Shown here: positions 41,896 through 49,387 of the stretch, piece after piece
How the letters are laid out: each line of letters begins with the position of its first letter
Numbering within the stretch: position 1 is the stretch's first letter
NCBI RefSeq assembly: GCF_021596505.1
Contig: NZ_PJIZ01000057.1
Coordinates: 1 to 53,575, forward strand
Direction: 5' to 3'
Source: Nostoc sp. CMAA1605
GTDB taxonomy: Bacteria; Cyanobacteriota; Cyanobacteriia; Cyanobacteriales; Nostocaceae
DNA: 53,575 bases
Translations under genes and position numbers: made by a program
The notes under the pieces: generated by a model
What the model was told of the DNA's origin: nothing
Seen by the model: only the letters and a program-made list of their open reading frames with translations
The model's database searches: none

Positions 41896-42801
41896 CTAAA
41901 TTTTCTTAACTAAGCGTCTGACTGCAAATAAGCTGCCTATTAATCCTACACCTGCGCCGAAACTTAATAACATTAGGGGTAAAAATAAAATTTGCCCTGG
42001 TGTTAGTTGTAAACCGTTGGTGATAAATTGAATGAATTCTGGTTGATTGGTGAGCATTCTAGAAATGAACTGCTGAATTACGGAAATCAAACTCCAGGCG
42101 ATCGCACCTCCTAGTAAACCAAAGGTGATTCCTTGTAAAATAAACGGCAGATAAATCCACGCCGACGTAGCACCCACTAGCTGCATAATTTCAATTTCCC
42201 GCCGACGCGCCAAAACAATTAGACGAATAGTGGTAGTGGTGACGGCGATCGCGGTTAATGTCAAAATACTGGTAATCGTGACAGTAATCCAATTTAAACC
42301 CCGATGTAACTGGGCGATACGTTTGACGGCTTCATCTATATACTGCACCGTTTCCACCCCTGGTAATTTCGCCAATTGTGTGGCTAAATTCGGCACAACT
42401 TGAGGATTACGTGCTTTAACTTTCATCTCATCAACTAAGGGATTTTCCCCTAACTGTTGTGTCGCATTATCAATATCCGAAATCCCCAATTCTCTAACTA
42501 ATTTAGTCCAAGCTTGTTCCTTGGTGATAGTTTTTATATGTACCACATCTGGCATTTGCGCCACGAATGTTTCAAGAGTTTGGGCGCGTGTGTCAGTATC
42601 GAGATAAACTGACACCTCTAGTTGACTACCAAATTGATTGAGGAGTTTTTCAACTTGCCAAGAAGTCTGCAAACTCAAACCAAATAAAAATAATAATACG
42701 GTGACTGTACTAACAGCCGCCCAATTCATCCACCCACCACGCAACAAACCCAGAAAGGTTTCCTTGAGGAGATAGTCGAGTTTTGTCAGGAATTTGAACA
42801 T
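41896..42801 (-). CDS. ftsX: FtsX-type cell-division permease
   Basis: FtsX is the membrane partner of the FtsE ATPase and couples division to peptidoglycan hydrolase activation. The product, 301 residues from ATG 42801, has an N-terminal cytoplasmic segment, a first transmembrane helix (about 25-48, AAVSTVTVLLFLFGLSL), a periplasmic domain (about 50-165, LEVSVYLDTDTRAQTLE, VKARNPQVVPNLATQL) and three further helices with RRREIEIMQLVGATSAWIYLPFILQG between them, the family signature. A TTG two codons earlier is possible but lies in the TCAATAG repeat. No ftsE is adjacent. Confidence 0.88.
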   Translation of the reverse strand: MFKFLTKLDYLLKETFLGLLRGGWMNWAAVSTVTVLLFLFGLSLQTSWQVEKLLNQFGSQLEVSVYLDTDTRAQTLETFVAQMPDVVHIKTITKEQAWTKLVRELGISDIDNATQQLGENPLVDEMKVKARNPQVVPNLATQLAKLPGVETVQYIDEAVKRIAQLHRGLNWITVTITSILTLTAIAVTTTTIRLIVLARRREIEIMQLVGATSAWIYLPFILQGITFGLLGGAIAWSLISVIQQFISRMLTNQPEFIQFITNGLQLTPGQILFLPLMLLSFGAGVGLIGSLFAVRRLVKKI

Positions 42802-42803
42802 AG

Positions 42804-42912
42804 TCAATAGTCAATAGTCATTAGTTATTAGGGAACAGGGAACAGGGAACAGGGAACAGGGAACAGATTAATATTCAATGCCCCATGCCCCATGCCCCAT
42901 GCCCCATGCCCC
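42804..42912. repeat. Composite heptamer array: TCAATAG, GGGAACA, CCCCATG
   Basis: TCAATAG units (42804-42824), five GGGAACA units (42831-42865), a unique joint (AACAGATTAATATTCAATG) and CCCCATG units (42881-42912). The same composite, with the same joint, occurs inverted at 51361-51454. Confidence 0.85.
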
Positions 42913-42968
42913 AGTCTCTTGATAGAATTAAACTAATAGGAATTGTCACAATCTAGCCGTCGAAAGTC

Positions 42969-43532
42969 ATGCCCTCTGAAATTGCTGTTGAGAAAAAAAA
43001 GTTAAAAAATCCGCCTTTGAAACTCCACTATCTAGGCGATCGCGTTCTGCGTCAACCTGCCAAGCGGATTAATAAGGTAGACGATGAAATTCGTCAACTT
43101 ATACGCGAAATGCTACAAACTATGTACAGCAATGATGGCATAGGTTTGGCTGCACCCCAAGTTGGAATTAATAAGCAGTTAATTGTAATCGATTGCGAAC
43201 CGGATAACCCTGATAATCCGCCATTGGTGTTGATTAACCCCACCATTAAACAAGTCAGTCAGGAAATTTGTACGGCGCAAGAAGGCTGTCTGAGTATTCC
43301 TGGTGTGTATATGGATGTTAAGCGTCCTGAAGTGGTGGAAGTGTCTTATAAAGACGAAAATGGCCGCCCCCAAACACTCAAAGCTACTGACTTACTCGGA
43401 CGCTGTATACAGCATGAAATGGATCACCTCAATGGTGTAGTGTTTGTAGATCGTGTAGACAACTCCTTGACTTTGGCACAAGAGTTATCTAAGAATGGCT
43501 TCTCGTATCAAGCAGTCAAACCAGTAGAGTAG
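42969..43532 (+). CDS. def: Peptide deformylase
   Basis: Removes the formyl group from nascent N-terminal Met using a metal centre. The 187 residues carry all three motifs: GIGLAAPQVG from residue 57, EGCLSIP from 105 (Cys ligand) and QHEMDHLNG from 148 (two His ligands and the catalytic Glu). An N-terminal extension of about 15 residues (AVEKKKLKNPPLKLHYLGD) precedes the fold. It is followed 13 nt later by a small membrane-protein gene, and a strong hairpin closes the pair. Confidence 0.95.
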   Translation: MPSEIAVEKKKLKNPPLKLHYLGDRVLRQPAKRINKVDDEIRQLIREMLQTMYSNDGIGLAAPQVGINKQLIVIDCEPDNPDNPPLVLINPTIKQVSQEICTAQEGCLSIPGVYMDVKRPEVVEVSYKDENGRPQTLKATDLLGRCIQHEMDHLNGVVFVDRVDNSLTLAQELSKNGFSYQAVKPVE

Positions 43533-43544
43533 GGTGGTCTAGTA

Positions 43545-43748
43545 GTGTATTTAACTCCAAAAAGTGGTTTTTTTCTAGCTAGCTCTTGTGTAACAGCGAT
43601 CGCAGCTGTTGGTTCAGTGTTTGAATTAAGTTCAGGACAGCCAGATTTAGGCGTACAAATCACCGCCATCATCTTAGCTTTGAGTATTCCTCTAACTGGT
43701 TTATTTTTTGTTGCCGCAGTTAGGGATGCAAGGGCTAACATTAAATAA
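43545..43748 (+). CDS. Small two-helix membrane protein
   Basis: A 67-residue protein from a GTG start, 12 nt after the def stop. Two hydrophobic segments (FFLASSCVTAIAAVGSVF and ITAIILALSIPLTGLFFVAA) are separated by a short polar loop ELSSGQPDLGVQ. I do not recognise the function; the position and intact frame before a terminator suggest a real gene co-transcribed with def. Confidence 0.6.
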   Translation: MYLTPKSGFFLASSCVTAIAAVGSVFELSSGQPDLGVQITAIILALSIPLTGLFFVAAVRDARANIK

Positions 43749-43762
43749 GCATCAGGTACATA

Positions 43763-43812
43763 AAAAGGGAAAAGGATGAAGTTCACTAGTAAGGTTCATT
43801 CTTTTCCCTTTT
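43763..43812 (+). terminator. Strong hairpin terminator after def and the small membrane protein
   Basis: AAAAGGGAAAAGGATGAA (43763-43780) pairs with TTCATTCTTTTCCCTTTT (43795-43812): 18 bp with one G-U pair and a 14-nt loop, ending in a T-rich arm. It begins 15 nt after the stop of the small gene. Confidence 0.7.
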
Positions 43813-43845
43813 CTCATGGTTTTAGGGGTGTAGGGGTTTAAGGGT

Positions 43846-44010
43846 GTAGGGGTGTAAGGGTATGAGGGTGTGGGGGAAGCAAGAGAAGAAAAACTTCACT
43901 CAGCATGGGCTAAACGCCGCACTACCGCTAACAGCACTTTCAAGACGGGTATATAATCATCTTCTTATTCACCCCTACACCCCTATACCCTCACACCCTT
44001 ACACCCCTAC
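43846..44010. repeat. Long inverted repeat made of GGGTGTAGG-type arrays
   Basis: Left arm 43846-43875 (GTAGGGGTGTAAGGGT...) and right arm 43981-44010 (...CCCTTACACCCCTAC) are reverse complements over 30 bp with three mismatches. The interior of about 100 nt is unique sequence. The right arm ends 9 nt before the start codon of the nuclease gene. Confidence 0.75.
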
Positions 44011-44019
44011 AATGAGAGA

Positions 44020-44823
44020 ATGCTGACAACTTCTACTCAACTATTACGACTTTCTCAAGGACATCTCAATTTACTAGAGACTTGTCCCCGTAAATTTCAG
44101 CACACTTATTTAGAACAACTCAACTCGCCTTTAGATCCTGAACACGAAGCACGTCAGATTTTAGGGAGTCGCTTTCACTTGCTGATGCAACAGCGAGAAA
44201 TGGGTTTACCAATTGATCATCTCTTAGCCGCAGACACACAATTGCAAAGTTGGATGTCTGCTTTTGCTGACGCAGCACCAGAGATTATCCAAACCACGAC
44301 GAATGCTGAAGTCTTTCGGGAAAGTGAACATTACCGCACTCTGCAAGTGCAAGATTATTTACTAACTGTTATTTACGATTTACTCATTGGGGATAACCAA
44401 CAAGCTCAAATCTTAGATTGGAAAACTTATCCCAAGCCGCCAGATAAACGCAAGTTAGCCCAAAACTGGCAAACTCGGCTATATATGTATGTCTTAGCGG
44501 AAACTAGCACCTATTTACCAGAAAATATTTCTATGACCTATTGGTTTATCCAATCTGAAGGTAAACCACAAAATCTGAAATTCACTTACAGCACTAGCGA
44601 ACACGAAAAAACTGCGAAGAAACTTCATCAGTTGTTAAATAAATTAACTAATTGGTTAGCACTTTATCAACAAAATCAACCTTTCCCCCAAGTGACGGAA
44701 GGTAATAAAGCTTGTAACTATTGTCAGTTTGCCATGAGGTGCGATCGCATTCCCAAAACGGAAGATACCAACACGCAAGATACTTTACCAAATATCGCTA
44801 ACATTCAAGAAGTAACTATTTAA
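44020..44823 (+). CDS. PD-(D/E)XK nuclease of the Cas4/RecB type with four-cysteine iron-sulfur motif
   Basis: The 267 residues match the Cas4/AddB-like nuclease layout. C22 in ETCPRKF, His in GSRFHLLMQ, Asp in TVIYDLLIGD, the D-x-K core ILDWKTYP near 132, then QTRLYMYVLAE as motif IV, and three C-terminal cysteines in CNYCQFAMRCDR near 231-240. The Cys layout (one N-terminal, three C-terminal) is that of [4Fe-4S] Cas4/AddB nucleases. No cas genes or CRISPR array are in the window, so a DNA repair role is more likely than adaptation. The start is ATG 44020; no clear ribosome-binding site is visible because a repeat arm lies upstream. Confidence 0.8.
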   Translation: MLTTSTQLLRLSQGHLNLLETCPRKFQHTYLEQLNSPLDPEHEARQILGSRFHLLMQQREMGLPIDHLLAADTQLQSWMSAFADAAPEIIQTTTNAEVFRESEHYRTLQVQDYLLTVIYDLLIGDNQQAQILDWKTYPKPPDKRKLAQNWQTRLYMYVLAETSTYLPENISMTYWFIQSEGKPQNLKFTYSTSEHEKTAKKLHQLLNKLTNWLALYQQNQPFPQVTEGNKACNYCQFAMRCDRIPKTEDTNTQDTLPNIANIQEVTI

Positions 44824-44944
44824 TTGGGGACTGGGGATTGGGGATTGGGGATTGGGGACTGGGGACTGGGGACTGGGGAAAAGGTAGATTTTATACCCAT
44901 GCCCTATGCCTTATGCCCCATGCCCTATGCCCTATGCCCCATAC
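44824..44944. repeat. GGGGACT/GGGGATT and CCCTATG heptamer arrays
   Basis: GGGGATT and GGGGACT units at 44825-44878 and CCCTATG/CCCCATG units at about 44898-44943. The reading frame of the next gene is open through this tract (Gly/Asp/Trp-rich), which would give a false N-terminal extension. Confidence 0.85.
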
Positions 44945-44970
44945 CCAATTCTCTTACACCCCTAATATTT

Positions 44971-45597
44971 ATGACAAATTTTGATCAAAATGATGCTGTT
45001 TATGTTCGCGAATTAGGGATTGATGATATTGCTCCCGTTTATCATCTAGGAGAAGGATTATTTACTAGTGATTTATATCCCTATCTATACCGTACCTGGG
45101 ATGAATGGGAAGTCATCGGACTTTACAACACAGATCCAGAATACTGTTTAGTGGCGGAAACAGATGGAGAATTAGCAGGATTTATTTTAGGGACGATTAT
45201 CACTAAAGCCTCCTGGACTTATGGTTATATTTTATGGTTGGGTGTCAATCCTAAATTTCAGCGTCAAGGAGTTGCAGATAAGTTAGTTGATAAAGTTGTT
45301 GCTCGCATGATTGAAGATGGGGCAAGATTTATGTTAGTGGACACTGATCCTACTAATATACCCGCCGTGAAGTTTTTCAACCGTAAGGGTTTTGGCAATA
45401 TCCGCCAACATATATTTCTATCAATGAATTTAAGCAAACACCCATATTATGGCAGACTAATTGATTATGAACATCAAAAAGCAGAAAGGGCAGGTTATAG
45501 ACGTTCTCGTCCTGCAATTCGCGCCCGAAAGCCTGATGGATTTGCCAATGAAGTAATTTTAAATCCTCTCGTCAATGAACCTATAAATAATGAATAA
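44971..45597 (+). CDS. GNAT-family N-acetyltransferase
   Basis: The start is placed at ATG 44971 (MTNFDQNDAVYVRELG), giving 208 residues; the longer open frame runs back through a heptamer array and is not credible. The GNAT fold is clear: RELGIDDIAPVYHLGE at the N-terminus, VAETDGELAGFILG (strand 4), LWLGVNPKFQRQGVADKLVDKV with the acetyl-CoA pyrophosphate loop Q-R-Q-G-V-A, and VDTDPTNIPAVKFFNRKGF. A basic tail (AGYRRSRPAIRARKPDGF) follows the domain. The substrate is unknown. Confidence 0.85.
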   Translation: MTNFDQNDAVYVRELGIDDIAPVYHLGEGLFTSDLYPYLYRTWDEWEVIGLYNTDPEYCLVAETDGELAGFILGTIITKASWTYGYILWLGVNPKFQRQGVADKLVDKVVARMIEDGARFMLVDTDPTNIPAVKFFNRKGFGNIRQHIFLSMNLSKHPYYGRLIDYEHQKAERAGYRRSRPAIRARKPDGFANEVILNPLVNEPINNE

Positions 45598-45705
45598 ATG
45601 TTTGTAGTTAGGACTTTAGTCCTCTCTTTACTCAAAAGATAAAAATCTTGACTAAGAGATGATTTATAAAGTAAAGCTTAAATTGTAGGGTGCGTTAAAG
45701 CAACG

Positions 45706-45742
45706 CGTAACGCACCGCACCATAATCACACGGTGCGTTACG
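45706..45742. repeat. Perfect inverted repeat in the gap before recJ
   Basis: CGTAACGCACCG (45706-45717) and CGGTGCGTTACG (45731-45742) form a 12-bp perfect stem with a 13-nt loop. Additional GGTGCGTTA-like copies flank it (45687-45700), typical of a dispersed GGTGCGTTACG repeat family in Nostoc. It may also act as a terminator, though it lacks a T tract. Confidence 0.65.
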
Positions 45743-45916
45743 GCAATTTATACTGTCGCTCATACTCAAATCCTGACAACGCCGTAACACAACGGCAATA
45801 AAGCGGGAGGAAAATCCACACTGCTTTTTGCCTCCCCTACTTAATATTTACTTTATCAACAATCTCTAAATTTCTGAATACTAATTTTAAATAATATCCA
45901 ATTTTGAATTAATGCA

Positions 45917-48211
45917 ATGCAGTGGATTTTAGCAACAACTGAAGAACCACCAGCGTGGTTTATCCAATTAATCAAACAGTACGCGCCTGCATCGTCAAGT
46001 GGATTATTTGCAGCCCAATTGTTATGGCAACGGGGAATTCAAGATAAATCACAATTAGCTGCTTTTCTTAACCATAAAACATATCAACCAGCTAGCCCCT
46101 TTGAGTTTGGGCAAGAAATGCACCTAGCAATGGCACGTTTGCAACAAGCACGCAACGCAGGTGAAAAAGTAGCGATTTGGGGTGATTTTGATGCTGATGG
46201 AATTACATCTACTTCTGTGCTTTGGGATGGCTTAGGACAATTTTTTATTCAACATCAACAGTTAACTTATTACATTCCCAATAGATTAAAAGAATCCCAC
46301 GGCTTGAACGAAATTGGTATTAATAACTTAGCGGCACAAGATTGTAAATTAATTGTCACTTGTGACACTGGCAGCACTAATATTGATGAAATTATCTATG
46401 CTCAAAATTTAGGTATAGATGTCATAGTTACAGACCATCATACTTTACCTGCTGAACGTCCACCAGTGACAGCAATTATTAATCCCCGTTATTTAGCCAA
46501 GGAACATCCACTGTATAATTTGTCTGGGGTAGCGGTGGCTTATAAATTGGTGGAAGCCCTTTATCAAACTTTACCTGATATTCCCCAAGACCCATTAGAA
46601 AATTTATTAGATTTAGTTGCAGTTGGTTTAATCGCTGATTTAGTCCAGTTAAGTGGTGATTGTCGATATTTAGCACAGTTGGGAATTCAGAGGCTACAAG
46701 CGGATTTGCAACAACCACCAGCACTGCGCCGCAGGCCAGGAGTAGGACGATTATTGGAATTGTGCCAGAAAAGTGGCGATCGCCCCACAGATATTTCCTT
46801 CGGTTTAGGGCCACGCATCAATGCAGTTAGCCGCATCCAAGGTGATGCGAGTTTCTGTGTGGAATTACTCACTAGTCGCGATATAAAACGCTGTAGTGAA
46901 CTTGCAGAGGTCACAGAATTAGCCAATGCACGCCGCAAATCTCTGCAAAAAGATGTACAAACCCAAGTCAACCAAAAACTCAGCCAATTAGACCTTTCAA
47001 CTACTAGTGTCATTGTTCTCGAAGACTCCCAATGGCCAGCCGGTGTCTTAGGCTTAGTCGCTGGACAAGTCGCCCAAGAAACAGGCCGCCCAACGATTTT
47101 GTTGAGTACGGAAGGGACTGGGGAACCAGCACGAGGTTCAGCCCGTTCAATTAACTCCGTTGATTTATATCAGTTGGTGAAAGACCAAGCTTATTTATTG
47201 CATCGTTTTGGCGGACATCCCTATGCGGCTGGGTTGAGTTTACCAGTGGAAAATATTCCTTTATTTCGAGATGCGATTAATCAGCAATTACGGCAAACTT
47301 TAGGTGGAATTAATCTTACGCCTACGGTACAAGCAGATATTGTAGTGACAGTAGCCGATTTGGGTAAAGAATTATTTTTAGAACTCAAATTATTAGAACC
47401 TTGTGGGATGGGAAATCCTGTGCCTAAATTATTTATTAAAAACTGTTGGTTTGAAAATACTTGGCATCGCAATCAACAAGATTCACAAGGGAAAAAAGTA
47501 CAGTATATTAAAACCGATTTTGATATTCGCGATGATTCTACTAGAAATCCTTTTCCTGGAATTTGGTGGGGACATTATAAAGAAGAATTACCCGTAGGTA
47601 GATGTGATTGTATTGCTGAATTAGACTATAACACTTTCAAAAAACGCTATGAAATTAGATTAATTGCTGTTCGTCCTAGCGAAAATTCAACACCACAAAC
47701 CCAACATTCCGCGAATATTCTAGATTGGCGCAATCTCTCCAAATCTCTCGTCCATAATTCCCCATCTCTGATATTAGAAGAATGTCCGACTCATTGGGAT
47801 GATTTGCGTGCTTGGTGGCGGCGATCGCTCTATAATCATCAACAATTAGCTTTAGCTTGGTCTAAACCTAATCATCAACCACCCAAGGAAATTTGGTTGA
47901 TACTGGTGGGTATTGCTAAATACCTAAGCCGGACAAATCAGTTAGTCACCCGTGTACAAATTTTAGAGAAATTGGGAATCAGCGATCGCGCTTTATTTTT
48001 AGGCATTAAGGCTTTAAAATATTGGGGATTTACTGTCACAAGACAAGACCGTCATTTGCAGTTTACTTGGGATTCTAGCAGCGTTTTGGAGTCAAAAAGT
48101 GATGTAGCTGTAGCAGAATTTCTCGCTGCTGTAAGTGAAGAACAATTTCAACAGCAGTATTTTGCGGAAGTTCCTTTGTCTACTATTGTGGCGATGGTGA
48201 ATCAGATTTGA
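45917..48211 (+). CDS. recJ: Single-stranded-DNA-specific exonuclease RecJ
   Basis: 5'-3' ssDNA exonuclease of recombination and mismatch repair. The 764 residues contain the DHH phosphoesterase motifs: WGDFDADGITSTSV near 88, CDTGSTN near 150, TDHHTLPAERPPV near 171, then the DHHA1 motif GGHPYAAGLSL near 434 and an OB-like domain. A C-terminal extension of roughly 180 residues beyond the usual bacterial RecJ core (WWRRSLYNHQQLALAWSKPN, a winged-helix-like LEKLGISDRALFLGIKALKYWGF) is seen in cyanobacterial homologues. The start is ATG 45917 (MQWILAT); an overlapping ATG at 45912 is out of frame. Confidence 0.92.
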   Translation: MQWILATTEEPPAWFIQLIKQYAPASSSGLFAAQLLWQRGIQDKSQLAAFLNHKTYQPASPFEFGQEMHLAMARLQQARNAGEKVAIWGDFDADGITSTSVLWDGLGQFFIQHQQLTYYIPNRLKESHGLNEIGINNLAAQDCKLIVTCDTGSTNIDEIIYAQNLGIDVIVTDHHTLPAERPPVTAIINPRYLAKEHPLYNLSGVAVAYKLVEALYQTLPDIPQDPLENLLDLVAVGLIADLVQLSGDCRYLAQLGIQRLQADLQQPPALRRRPGVGRLLELCQKSGDRPTDISFGLGPRINAVSRIQGDASFCVELLTSRDIKRCSELAEVTELANARRKSLQKDVQTQVNQKLSQLDLSTTSVIVLEDSQWPAGVLGLVAGQVAQETGRPTILLSTEGTGEPARGSARSINSVDLYQLVKDQAYLLHRFGGHPYAAGLSLPVENIPLFRDAINQQLRQTLGGINLTPTVQADIVVTVADLGKELFLELKLLEPCGMGNPVPKLFIKNCWFENTWHRNQQDSQGKKVQYIKTDFDIRDDSTRNPFPGIWWGHYKEELPVGRCDCIAELDYNTFKKRYEIRLIAVRPSENSTPQTQHSANILDWRNLSKSLVHNSPSLILEECPTHWDDLRAWWRRSLYNHQQLALAWSKPNHQPPKEIWLILVGIAKYLSRTNQLVTRVQILEKLGISDRALFLGIKALKYWGFTVTRQDRHLQFTWDSSSVLESKSDVAVAEFLAAVSEEQFQQQYFAEVPLSTIVAMVNQI

Positions 48212-48288
48212 AGACGCAATTCCAAGATAGGGGCTTCTAAACTAAAGACGTATACTATCACTGTTTGGGCAAGGGGGCAGGGGGCAGG

Positions 48289-48313
48289 CTTCCGCCGTGA
48301 GCGTCAGCCGAAC
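48289..48313. repeat. Candidate small dispersed repeat inside a GGGGGCAGG array
   Basis: A GC-rich element of about 25 nt (CTTCCGCCGTGAGCGTCAGC...) interrupts GGGGGCAGG units that resume as GGAGCAGGGGG. The nesting is the same as at 8252-8275, but the element differs. Confidence 0.55.
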
Positions 48314-49044
48314 GGGAGCAGGGGGAAAGGAAATTATGGCGATAAATTGGTTAGTTTAGGCTTTGGAAGTGTCTCGATATTGGGGTATCTACTTTAAGAC
48401 ATAATTTTACTAAGATGATTTATGTCTTCAGATTTATGAATTATTACAGAACAATGCTTATAGTTAAGTTCGTAGGTGGTAATACACCTAATTAGTAAGT
48501 GAGGTTGACAATCATGTTGATGTATTTATCCATAAATAATTTTCGGACGCATTCATCAGAAAGCTGCGATCGCTATTCAGAATAAGTTAATTATTGCAGC
48601 CGCAATCATCTAAATCTTCCCAATCGCACCGTCTAATTTGGGAATTGATCAGAAATTATGTCAACGTGAATATTCCAGATAAATTTTTACTTGCCATCAT
48701 CTCATCATCGTTCAAGGAAATGCCAAGATGAATCGCATATTCTGATGATATCTTGCACTCGCATCAGAATATATATAACTCGGAAATTCCTTGTGTTGTC
48801 AATAATTTAACTAGCATGATATTGGATAGGGTTAATCTGTCAATATAACTCTTATTTGATTTTTGCAATGCACATTCCCCAAGGCTTGGTGAGTTAAGAC
48901 TTACGCTTAACACACCCGACTTAGATTTGTGCAGAAATCAAGTGTGAGAATTTAGTTATCAAGAAAATATGACAATTAAACATGAATCATGTGTGTAATT
49001 TAGTTGGCTAAATTACCAATTACTTTATCCTAAAAAAAAGGGGG

Positions 49045-49110
49045 AGAGGAGATTATATGAACTCGCTCAACGTAAGTGAGGATTTTGAGGGAGTTTGAGC
49101 GTTCTCCTCT
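49045..49110 (+). ncRNA. Structured leader with 13-codon ORF (candidate)
   Basis: AGAGGAGA (49045-49052) pairs with TCTCCTCT (49103-49110), and CGCTCAA (49064-49070) with TTGAGCG (49095-49101); an 11-nt bulge on the 5' side carries TTATATGAACT. The ORF ATG 49057 to TGA 49096-49098 encodes MNSLNVSEDFEGV and has a strong AGGAG 7-8 nt upstream, inside the outer stem. Translation and folding would therefore compete. Whether it is an RNA regulator, a leader peptide or a coincidence is undecided. Confidence 0.4.
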
Positions 49111-49141
49111 GTGTTCTCTAGACGCTACCAACGCTAGATTT

Positions 49142-49211
49142 ACAAGAAAAATAATTACCGCAGTAGGCAATATTTTCTTGTTCCCCTGCGATGATTATAT
49201 CAATAATCATC
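49142..49211. other. Two adjacent hairpins before the hlyD-like gene
   Basis: ACAAGAAAA (49142-49150) pairs with TTTTCTTGT (49173-49181), and GATGATTAT (49190-49198) with ATAATCATC (49203-49211) around an ATCA loop. Both are 9-bp perfect stems. They end about 175 nt before the GTG start of the adaptor gene. Confidence 0.5.
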
Positions 49212-49387
49212 CATAATGTTTGCTAATATTAGTAGCATTTTTCAGTTGATGCCTTAATTTACCCCGAAAGAAATAGGTATCAGTCAAAAGATATGCAAAA
49301 TTGATTCCTAAAACTTTGTCGTGAACCACAAAACCTGCCACCATTATTCTGTTTTTTTACACATTGAGCAACAGAAGGTGCAATACT

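Larger units (their letters stand above)
48212..49387. other. 1.2-kb intergenic region upstream of the export genes
   Basis: No conventional gene seen on either strand. It contains G-rich repeats interrupted by a candidate small dispersed repeat near 48289-48313, a short ORF at 48514-48585 (23 codons from ATG, with GAGG upstream) that I do not recognise, a 13-codon ORF with a sequestered ribosome-binding site at 49057-49098, and two hairpins at 49142-49211. The length and density of structure suggest a regulated leader for the downstream export genes. Confidence 0.5.

Noticed and set aside
44824..44970. N-terminal extension of the acetyltransferase
   Set aside because: This part of the open frame is heptamer repeat sequence; the GNAT fold starts after ATG 44971.
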